From Anarhynchus alexandrinus (Eukaryota; Chordata; Aves; Charadriiformes; Charadriidae): a stretch of 64,000 nt of DNA. Numbering within the stretch: position 1 is the first letter of the stretch; every line of letters begins with the position of its first letter. A program made the position numbers and the translations under genes. Shown here piece after piece: positions 24,701 through 36,700 of this stretch. The stretch is from NCBI GenBank assembly GCA_008711295.1, contig VUYV01000511.1:202205-266204 (forward strand). Reading direction: 5' to 3'. Under the pieces are notes generated by a model. It was not told where the DNA came from, ran no database searches, and saw only the letters and a list, made by a program, of their open reading frames with translations.

Positions 24701-27700
24701 CTGGGTCAGGAGAAATCAGGGTAAGAACAAGCATTGGTACTTTGTACCAATTTCTTCTCTCCCTTCCTCTTCTTCAGAGGGACCCTGTGCAGCTGAAGCT
24801 CAGGAGTGTTAGATCTGTACTATCAGCCTGGTCAGCCCCTGAAAGCACTATTTCAACAAACTGCATCTCTGAGGGAAAGAGAAAGACTTTGGCCTCCAGC
24901 GCAGCTTTTGGAGTTTATGCCCTGTTGATGGTATTTTTAAAAACAACGTTGCATGAAAGATGAGGGTTTTGATTCCTCCTCCCATTTTTTTTCCTAAGCG
25001 AAGTTAGCTTTTGGATAAAACCCTGGTCTTCAGCTCGAAAAACACCCCTCTATTTCCGAAGTGTTCCAAATTTAAGTTGCAATACAGACATGTATTGTAG
25101 GGGGCTTAATTGCAAGATTTTTATAAAGTTGAGCTGCTGTCCTCAGCAGAAGTGTTATCCTCACAGAAGGAACCGGAGCTAGGACTATTTTACTTACAGT
25201 GTCAGCGATTCATTGTTCATCCCCTGGAAAGCATTTTGTGGTATAGTTGTCATACGCAAGTTATCGCAGAGCTCCCTTTGGGAGGAAAAAAAAAAAAGGT
25301 ACTTTTGTCAGTGATCCAGGAACAAGATGGGAAAGACTCACAGCTGGGTTAGGGTGGGTCTGTACTTACAAAATAAAATGAGCTTCTAATGAGAAGATCT
25401 GTGTCAGGTCTGGAAATTGTCTTATTCCAGTGTTACAAATGCTCCTAGAGAAAAGCATAATTCCTATTTGCAGGAGAAAAGATTACCAGAGGGGATGCAA
25501 CAAGAAGCCAACTTGGTAGGTACGAGTTTAATGATGTTTTTAAAGGTGAGTGACAAATACCATAATTTCTAACTAGGCTCCAATTGTGTTTTTAAGACCT
25601 GTAAAAATTAAGTTTTGTAGCATCCTCGAGCAGTGTCCTGTTCTCTCTACATTAAGCACAAGGAATAGATTTTAGTTACCCTTTTTGCATGGTATCTTGT
25701 CTAGCTGAAAGCTTTATTCTAGAAACAAGCACTTAGCAGAACTAATTTGCAGACTTCACTACTGTTTTGTCCATTACTGCCCTGCCCTGGGTTACTTTAT
25801 TTTCTTGCCTATTGAAAGACCTTGCTATTGGTTAACTGCCCATTAAAGCTATCGTAAATGATGTATGTACTTTTAGTGTACTGTAATGCATGAAAAACTT
25901 TTTTTTTCCTTATACTCTTCTTTGTAATTTGTCCACTCTTTTAGAGGAAAAAATAAAACCCAACAAAACAAACCCAACAGGCAAAAAGAAAAGAAACAGA
26001 ATGCTTTCTTACAAGTATTTTAGCCTTGGAAGGTTTCTGAATGCTCCGTCCTCGATGTGCAACAGATTTTTTGTGTTCAGGATTAATCTGTAATGAGGGA
26101 AAAGAACCTAGTATTATAATTGTTATACATTTGGGAGGGTCCTGAATTTTGCTAGTGATTGGCATTGTCAGAAAACAGTCAAGTGCAGAATATCGCAGAA
26201 GGCTCTCTCTCTGTTAACAAACTTCTTAAAAATATACCACGAGTGCATTTTGAAGCACTACTGGTAATAAAAATGGCCTGTAATTGTTAGGCAGCTGACA
26301 AAAGATAACAGCTCCTGAATTCTCGTGGTTCACAGAGCTGAGATGATCTGGTGTGGATATCCTGGTCACTGGTGGGAGTCGGCATTTTGCCATCGTCTGC
26401 TGGTTCTTTGGGATATGCGTTCTGGGCTCATGGTATGCCTAAAGCACTCAGCTTTTGCTTTACCGCATGGGCTCAGAGGCACGAGCATGCTACTGTCATG
26501 ATGGCTGTGCCTCCACCTGGTGGTCCTGGAGGTGAGGCTGAGCAAGGAGCTCTGTGCGTGTGTGTGGGTGCCTGGTCCTTGCCCTACAATCGGACCCCTT
26601 TGCATCACACCTTGTTTCCATCATATTACTGATGCTCTGCCTTGTCAGGAAAGGCAGTTCCTGACATGGTTTAACCTCTTAGTGCACCATGGTCTTTATT
26701 AGAGCAGTAGCTAGATGCCGACTTAGATCAGCATAAACTGGAAGATGGAGATAAGTATGTGAGAGGTGGGGGTCAGTCTCTTTTCCCAGGTAACAAGTGA
26801 TAGGATGAGAGGAAATGGCCTCAAGTTGTGCCAGGGGAGGTTTAGATTGTATATTAGGAAAAATTTCTTTACCAAAAAGGTTGTCAAGCATTGGAACAGG
26901 CTGCCCAGGAAAATGGTTGAGTCATCATCCCTGGACGTAAGGCGTGTAGATGTGGTGCTTAGGGATATGGTTTAGTGGTGGACTTGGCAGTGTTAGGTTT
27001 ATGGTTAGACTCTGATCTTAAGCGTCTTTTCCAACCTAAATGATTCTATGAAATACTGTTTGCTAGTGGATGCCCAAAAAATGGGACAGACCCTCTCAAT
27101 CAAGTAGCACTTTCTGCAGCTATACTATCTGGTAAACATGTGTGTTTGCATAAAAGCCCAATAGCCGTAGTCCAGCTCCCTCCTTATGCGTGATTTACAA
27201 AATTAAAAAGTTTTAGCATATGAAATTGCAACAAGAATTCAAATCAAGAATGCCATTGAACCCACCTACCCTGATCATCCATTGAAAATGGTCTTGAGTG
27301 CATCTGGGGACATCAAGCCCTTACAGTCTGAGGCCTGAAGAGCATTCAAGACTCAAACAGGTTTTCTTGCAAGCCTCCTGTAGCTCTTTAATGGTCTTGC
27401 TTAGCTTTTTGGTTTTGGCAAATGACAACCTATCCATAATCAAATCTGTTATTCTGTCCCTAAACCCGTCATTGAGTCTAGTGGAAGTTGGACCCAATCA
27501 GAGGTGGATAACTCTCTCTCTCTCTTTCTTGGTGAGCAAGTAACTGGCTTCAATGGAGTTCACATATAAGGAAAAAAAAAAACTTATTTGTCCTCACTCA
27601 GTTGCACCATTTTTAAGCCACTTGCTGATCATGCTGTGCAAAAAAGGCAGTAATGAGATATTGAATCAGATTTATAGTTTCCAATTTCACTAAATATTTC

Positions 27701-30700
27701 AGAGAGTTCTCCTAGTCATTGCTTTAACTCTCTCTTTCAGATGCCTGTGCTATGCAGGTCAAGTTTAAAATCAGTACATGTTCTGTTTGAGTAATATTTC
27801 AGCGCTCAAAAGAAGAGCTATGCATACTAAGCAGCTGTATTTAAATACTGTAGGACTTGAAAAACTGCATCTTCAAAAAGGAAGATTTTTCTCATCTGTT
27901 GTCGTCTTGAATTATTTCCCGGCTTAGAAAGCTCGACAGTGCCGGCAGAAGTAGAGACACAACTCCACTCCTGTCGTTGAGCTCACTGATAGCATTGGGA
28001 CTTTCTACGCATGGATGTCTTTGCATGATTTAGATCTCCAAGGCTAGACCTTACAGAGTGCTCGCTATTTTATATGGTTCTTCGGAGAGAAATGTTTCTC
28101 CTCATAGATCTAATCCAAAGCCAACCGAAGTAACAGAGAAAGATTTGGTCCAAGAATATTTCTCTGCAGACTGTTTACTCCTTGATGATCCTAAATCACA
28201 ACGTGGGTGCCTTTCTTTAACTGATGCTTACATTTCGGACAACGTGGGAAGGCTGTCAAATGCGCTCGCTTCTATTCTCTCCAGGGAGTCGGTCTGAGAG
28301 ATTTCACTATAATGAAAAAGGCAGACACAAAGCAATACATTAACGGAAAAGATACCAGAAATCAGCTTTCTACGTTGTATTTCCTCCTTTTATACACAGT
28401 TGTTCAACCTCCGTCCCCCCCCTACCCCCACAGTTCTTGTTTGTCAGCCGCTCTTGAGAGCGGTGGCCGGTAGGGTTTGACAGAGACCAGCCTTTTGCTG
28501 TCTTGGCAAAGAGGTATGCCAACCCTTTGGAATAAGTATCTCCATAACAGCCAATCTCCATTTTCTGAGTAAATTGTAGGTAAGGTAGCGACTAAGGGCC
28601 AGAACAAATGTAAACAGAGCGAGCCCAAGCCTGTGAGCCTTTTTCTCCTATCGTTAGTCCCACTTAGTGAGTTTATTTGCATGGGCAGAGGTGTAGATAA
28701 TGTTCACGGTGCTTCATACACTATTATTAAGTCAGGATGACGGTCATCTAATCCACAGATGCAGAAATACACAAATATGCATATAGTGCACTTTATGAAT
28801 AATTTTCAGATTTAAATGCCATTTTCATTACATGCATGCAAACTGAAAGGAAGTGGCTCTTTTTCATCATTACACCAACCAACATGACTTTTTGTAGGCA
28901 CTGTCAGATTTTGATATACTGATGCTCTTATTCCGCACATGTACTTAGGAATAACCAATGTTGAATATAGAGAGAAAAAAAAAGATCCGCTTATTTGATG
29001 CTTGTTAAATGCCTGCTAGGTTAAGATTAATGGGGCTACACAAAATTGACGCCTGAAAGTAATATAGTATATATTGATGCATATATAGGGGAAAGGTCTT
29101 CATAACAGTGTTTTCTCTTGACAGAACTGACTGGAAGGGCACACAAACTACATGCGAGATTATACACTGTCAGGAAAAGAATCTTTTCTAAGCAACTGGA
29201 ATGCATCTACAAAATCAGAGTCAGTATTGTCACAGTCCTGAGAGTTATCTTATTTCAATTATAATGACGAGAAAACAATTCCTATTGGTGTTGATATAAA
29301 ACCCCTGAAACCAGAACAAATCTTTTCTTCATTTGTAGTGGCAAAGGGGGATGCACACTAGAGATCTTATATTAAACATGTATGTATTTCTTACAGAAAT
29401 ATTCATGATTTTTTCCATAATCAGAATTCAGCGAGACTGTTATTTTGGTATTGCATAAATGAAAGATGGATCTAGAACAAGTGGCCTGCTGAGCGCCTGA
29501 TCCTCAGAGACTCACGGGCTGGGAGGGATCAGTGACTGCTCGTAGAACTTAAACTCTTTCAGGTCTGGGGTCTGAAACATGGTCCTTCCATGGGCTCCCT
29601 CCTGTCTGCTACTGCCTCTCTATTTACATATGTTTGAATGAGTTATGGCAGTAAGAATAATTTGTCATCTGATTTGCAGTTGGTGATGAGTTGCCAAATA
29701 GATGATTTAGAGATTTATAATTTAAAAAGATGCATTTTTCAAAGTAACACTAAATCTCAATAAAACTATGAAGTGTTCTATAGATTTACTTTCAGACAAA
29801 TACATCGATTTCTAAGCTGTTAATTTGGAGAGATACATTAAAAGGATGCAAGGAAATCAATTAAATTCTCTTTATGGAAAGGAAAATGTCAATGAACAAA
29901 AAAATTTCTGTGAAGAACAGTATATGCATACAGTTAGGAAAAGTTTAGCCTCAAGTCCTACAGGTAGGAGAAACTGTAGATTTAAGTTGGTCTCCCATCT
30001 GAAAATGATAAATCCTCATTAATCATTAAGATGCAAGAGAATGCAAGAATACAGCATCATTGGATTGTACTATAACACTTTATTGCAGTGGAATACATGC
30101 AGCAGAATTTAGCTTATTTTCTACTTGCTAGAGCTACAGGAACACATAAGTTTATAATTTGACCAAAACTGTTTAACCTATGGGCACTAGAAGCTAAATT
30201 AGCCCAGTTGAGTCTATTCAAGCACTGGCATTACCCTCATCCTTCAAGTCTTTGCCTTCAAGAATGCACCATGAAAGGGTTTCTTATTTCTCTTTTTGTT
30301 TCCTTGAAAATAAATTATGTAACATCTAATATATATATTAATATCAGGTGCACTATGTGTTTTTCATAGGTGAATCGAAGTATAAAAAGTGCACCTTGAA
30401 AAGAAAGTGGCATTACTTGTGCTGCTGCTTAGATTCTGGGGGTGGTCATTCCCCTGTTCTGCATTGCACTGGTGTGTCATCAGCTTCATCCTTTATAGAC
30501 CACTCAATGCAGATAAAATAAAAAAAATAATAAGTAATGGAGACTCAAGCCTGCTGTCTTTCAGCTGGAATAAAAACAGAAATAAGGGCAAGAGTGGCCA
30601 GATGAGCCTTATGACCGGAGTCCTTGATATAACAGGTACCGAGCCAAGGGGGGGAAGCAACACGGACCGGGTGTGCAAAATTACAGCACTTGTAAACCAA

Positions 30701-33700
30701 AAGATCCAAGAAAGGGTTCAGTCCTACTGATCCCCTGCCAAGCTTATCTCTCGGTGCAAAACGCCAAAGAAATATCTTATTTGGGTATTATGTAAATGCA
30801 TAATCGCAGAATGCCATAACTATCATTGCGGTGGTAATGTTTGGTGACAGAAATCTATCTCCTCTGCCAATCAAAATCTCCTCTCATCAGCTAATTAAGC
30901 TTTATCCAATTCTCTCTGACATGATTAATATTTCATTATGTGATCTGTTAAACAACTGTTATAAATCACACCTTTTCAAAGAATCTTTTATATGCTGCTT
31001 AAAAGAAATGCTACGTTTATCCTTCCCCAGTGGGTTTTTTTTTTTCACCAATAGTATGTTTTAGCAACACATTTTCACATTATTGTGAAAAGATGTTGTT
31101 TGGGATGGAGGTTTATGATAGAATGTCTGACAAGAAATTAAGGAAAAACCTATGGAAAATGTTGTCAACTTACATGATGAAGGCATCTCTAAGTCCTTCA
31201 AATGCGTGTGATGGGATTACTTTTACAGGGAGATGAGTGAACGATCTGAAAAAAGAAGAGAGGGAGGAAAGGAGTGTAAGGCATGGGCTTTCCTTGGTTA
31301 CAGATTGTACCATTACGGCAGGGAGAAAAACAATAAAGCATATTATTTGCCTGCGGTTCTCTGTACCTCTGGGCCCTGATCCGTTTACCATTGATCTCAG
31401 ATAAATGGAATTCAAAGGATATTTGGTCAGTTCCTCAACAGCGTAAATTTGAGACTAATCACCATCAAATCAATAATAATCATAACCTATTAAGTAAATT
31501 AATAGCCTGATGGAAGTCAGCTGCTGCATTCACAGTCAAAGGAAGCTATAGGCTATTTCAAGTTAGTTCCTCTTAAAAAGTGGCTTTCATGCAAAGCTTT
31601 CTCTATAAAACAGTATCTTTGCATTCGCTGGACCATGTTCTCCTCCCAGCAGTATCCCTGTAATATTGCAGTGTGGCACCCCGAATTCACTGGCAATGCT
31701 CTGGCTGCGTACAAGTGTAGAAGAAATCCAAATTAGGCCTGATAGGGTGGTGGTTTTTTTTTTTTTTACACAAATTGCATCGGTGTAGNGTGTAGAAGAA
31801 ATCCAAATCAGGCCTGAGAAGGTGGGTTTGGTTTTTTTTACACAAATTGCATCGGTGTAGTTAGTTGATTAAAAGCAAGTGTGTATTTTCCTTTTTAATT
31901 TTTTAGTTACTCTGACTGAGAAGTTAATAACGATGTGGGAGACAAATCTTCATTTTACCATTCTACTCCGCATCTGAATCACAGTACTTTTACCAGCCAA
32001 TGTATCTAGCCATGACCACACTCTCCCTGATAATGGCCATAGGAAAATATTTAACATATTTCAAGACGTTATCTTTGTGCAAGCAGATAATTGCTCCATT
32101 TTGCTTTATAATTAGAAATATCTAGTCAGAGACATTTGTTTCTCATCCTTAAACTCCTTCTCCCCCACCCCCCCCAAGGTTTTTTGACTGAAATGTTTCT
32201 GTGCTATTCATATAACCTACTTTTTTGCTTTGTTGTCATAATCCTTTATACGAAGGCAATTAAGAATGTTTATCAACTTTTATATATATAAACGTATTTT
32301 TTGTATATATACACACATGTCATGCCCACACAATATAATGGCAGGCTGTCACACATACGTATGTCTTGGGGTTACAAATCTAGATGTGCTAAGGAGCCTG
32401 GCAGCCAATTCCTAGCTATGTTCCAAATAGTCCGTATGATTTGGGGCAAATCATTTTGTTTCCTTGCACCTCGACTCCCTGTCAGTAAACTGGGAATAAT
32501 AATGCCTCCCTACCTAAGAGGGATGTTGTGAGGATATATATGTTTTTGATGCCACTGTGATTGGGTCATACCTGTCTCTAGATGAATGGTGGCGTGTTGT
32601 GTTGTGCGTGAGGTTTGGTTAAATCAGAAATCATAGAATAGTTTGGGTTGGAAGGGACCTTTAAAGGTCATCTAGTTCACATCTCCCCCTGCAATGAGCA
32701 GGGGCATCTTCAACTAGATCAGGTTGCTCAGAGCCCCGTCCAACCTGGCCTAGGAATGAAATGAAATGAAGTCATGTATCTTGAAAAATGTATTTGCCCC
32801 TGAGGGGACAGACAGGTAGGGATAACCTGCAGTAGGGCTTGATACTCTGAGCCAAAAAAGGGAGAGAACTTCAGGAAGAGGTAAAAAGTAGAAGCTGAGA
32901 AATTCCTGCTCTATAACCCTGGCAGCAGGAACCTCTCGTAACTGCACCATCAGCTGGGGCTGCCTGCAAAACAAAACATACCTTTTGGGAAACTCTTTGC
33001 AGAAAACATTATCATTTACAAAAGAAATAGAAATGTGACTGAAAGCGCAAAGAATAAAACCAGGTCTTGGCTTTTAATTCCATCAAAAGCACCTTCAGCC
33101 CAAGAGCCTCCTACCTCTCTGTGACATGCCAGTGAGCGGCGTGGTGGCTGTAAATTCCCACAGTGCGTGGCTTGGACTGACCCGCTCCCCCTGCCTGCAG
33201 AAGGCCTTTGGCAGCGGTGCTCCGAGCTCAGCCACCTCAGCTATGTGATTAAATTTAAGTAGGATGACCCAGCACTTTTAATATGTATTGTAGTTAAACT
33301 GCATGATGGCACTTAATCCGTTCTGTATTTCAACATCATTGGGTTTTGTTTTTTAATTCTCGTGAATTCACCTTGATAGCTGGAACTGTGAACTCATCTG
33401 CATTGACATTACCTCGTCCCATTAAGCATCTCACAAAATAGCAAGAACAAAGGAAAAAGGCAATTCATAATCAGCCTTCTCTCTTAATCCTCGAAATACT
33501 GGTGTAGCGCACATAGACACTTCCACATCGATAAAGACATCTTAAATTCACCCAAAAGGTAAATGTTCCCATCCCTATTCTTGCCCACTTTACCTTTGTG
33601 GTTTGTATCTCAAAACCTGCCTGTGTTAAAGGGAAACATGTCCATTTAGATGTCTCTTTCTATACTTACAACGTTTTGAAGAAGATCCTTTAGCTTGCTA

Positions 33701-36700
33701 AGCACAATCCAGCCTGTGTAGATGTATAAGCATTTAGGTTAACAGAGTTTTGAATTGCTTGTTGCAGGCTTAATTCTTTCCAAAGTGCTGAGTAAACCGA
33801 GGCCTTATCTCATGTGCTGAAGTCTCTGCTACTGAACATGACTGATGTCTTTGATAGCACACAACGAAACTCAAAGCAGGTACTGGCAGGAATTAAGTAT
33901 TGATTTCTTTCTGATAGCACTCAGATTGTGACACTCAGATGTGACCAGTTATTCATCTCTCAGAGCTGAGGAAGCTTTTGACAAAAAAAGGAAAGAACAA
34001 ACTGGGGTTTACAAAGCTACAAAGTTTTTAAACATCTAACTTGTCCATGCTGGTAGCCTGACTTCTGTAGTTCATGAAAGGAGGGATGTGTCCATCTTTA
34101 ATACAAGTTTCCAACACCAGTTTGAGAGTGTTGTTAGTTAAAGGATGAACTTCTGCACTTTTGAGACAAACTGTAATGTTTCTTTCATAGTTAATACACC
34201 ACAACTTGTACACCTGTACTCCCTCCTGCCGTTCAGCAGCTGACAATACTGCGGCTCCAGATAATTGTGGGACTTTTCATCCTCGGAGAAAGGATGGGCA
34301 GAAAGGAGTGGGGAACCAGCCAGCCCTTAGCATTTCTATAAATCATGCCAGGTTTTCAAGGTACGTCGTTCTAGGCAGTAAGGTTTGAAGTGGCCAGGCT
34401 AAATACCTGCAAGATGATCCAAGAACATCAAGAGAGGCAGGAACAACGCCTAGACTGACCAAATCCTGGCCTTGTCTGGTTGCTAAAATACTGTCCTTCT
34501 CTCTTCAGCTAGTGTTTGTTTCCTGTTTTTTTTTGTTGTTGTTGTTCTGAAATCATAAATTTAGAGTGGATTTTTCACAGGGATGGTTATCTTTCTGTTA
34601 TTAGGAATACCGGGGCCAGTAGGGACCATGAGAGCAAACCACTTTCTGTTTCCCCTGTGTAGATGGAGCAGTTAGAGCTCTTTAGAAAATGTTCATGGTC
34701 TATCCCAAGGATACAGTAGCATAAAACCACTATAGGCCTTCTTTTGCTTCTGGGATATAGCAGAGGCAACTTGACAACAATTTTTATCTGCCAAAAGATA
34801 AGCTTCTGCTCCTGCACTACCACATAGACTCAAGCTCCAAGGGAAGCTTTTGGGAGGTCTAGATGCCCAAAGACTGCAGGACCACCTGCAGTCCTGCTGA
34901 TGAGGAATTAAAGCCAAAACCCACTCACATTACTGGAGAAAATCTCTATATTAGAGAATTGGCCTTTTGCAAAAAGCGATTCGTTGAAATATTAAATAAA
35001 AAAAAAAAGAACACAGGTGCCACAGCAATAGGTATGAATGTACTACTGTTGCTGGGTTGGCTGTTATATTTTAGGGTCTCTATTTTATAGGATTACCCAT
35101 CTTTCTAACTTCAAAAAGGTGAACAATCAAGGTAGACCCTTGCTGAGAATGGCAAATGTTTTATTCTGCGGTGTCCTTGGATTTAAATCAGAAAAAAAGT
35201 GGGAATATTGATTTAAACTAAGACTGAAACCCCACCATTTTCCAAGGGGTTTCATCAGCTTCTGGGGGCAATATAAAGTGTTGGTATTGATTTTTAAAGC
35301 CCTGTATATCAGGCATTATCTACCTGAAATGCGAACTATGATGCTGGATTTATCACACAAGCAGCCAGAGTACTTTCCACTAGGTGATGATGGGTGATAC
35401 ATTACCTCTTATGAAAGATGCTTTGGCCCTGAACCTGAATTCCTCTGACAGTCCCAAAGAGCCAAATATGCCCACAGTGAAGACATGGTAGAAATGTCTA
35501 TTTGTTCAGGCTTTTGCTCCAAAGCTTTGGATTTGGTGGCTGATACTAATCACGAGCCCACTCACCCTACAGCAGAAGTCTTACATACAGGGGCACGCAC
35601 TCAGACACAGCAAAGCGGACCCCGCTATGAAATGAGATTTTTGAAGGGGCAGAAGCGTATTTGATATCCAGTGCCCATTACTGTGCAGGTGGAGTTGCGT
35701 GCCTATCAATTTAGGCTTTGCTAAAAAAACCCAGAAGTATGTATGAGACTTCACAAAAAGAAAAATAATGTTTTGTTTCAGAATACAACGGTGTATTGAA
35801 GATTGTTTTTCTGCTGAGACTAAGAAGACACATGGCTGCTATAGCCAAAATGGCATAGGAAGGTGTTGGATAATGAAATTTCTATAGTGTTTGTGTAATG
35901 TCCAAATTAAAACAAGGAGCCTAAGAAAAATATGGTCAATTCAGAACTGTATAAAACGCATCATTCTGCAACCTGTCGGAAGTCTAACCATTTTGAAAAC
36001 TCTTCCAGCAATAGTATGACCTGGCAAGAATAACTTGGGTACAGAAAAATGGCTGAAATTTCCCTACGGGATATATACTTGGGATGTAACAAATTATCAA
36101 AAGTACATTTGGAAGCACAGCTCATTACAGCATCAGGGTTTGAATTACTCAGGTATAGGTGGAGTTACACATTGGTGTTTATTTTCTTGACTGACCATAC
36201 GAGTAAGAAGGACTTCTCAGGTCTGGTCTGTGTTATAGTGGCACAATGTAAGGATGTGGGCACCCCAGGAACTGTGTCGGAACAACCTGGAGCAGCATTT
36301 TCTTCCCCCAAATTATGAGTGCACTTGCAAGCCCTACACCGCAATTCCCCTGGTGTAGACAGGTACAGATGTGACTATCAGGGGACAAAAGTAACTTTCT
36401 CTTGCTTTGTCTCTCATACACAGAGGTGTGCAGGGGGAGAAGAGAGCTAAAAGGATAATGTTGAGGTATGGAAAGACAGAAGAAGTCAGTAAAATGACAA
36501 AGCTGGAAAAGCGGTATGAGTAAGAGAGTAAGGGAGAGGGAGAAAAAGAGTGAGAATGGAAAACCACAGCTAAGTGGATAAGAAGACACTAGTATGAAAA
36601 TCAAAGGAAGAGGTGAAAAGAAAGCAAAAGAAGTTGAATAAGAACTAAAAAAATACTGAGACTACATGCACACTTGTAGGCTTAGAGACTACATTCATCA

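Noticed and set aside
32278..32320. TATATATA run as a promoter TATA element
   Set aside because: It is a simple AT/AC repeat inside LHCGR intron 1 with no start-site context.
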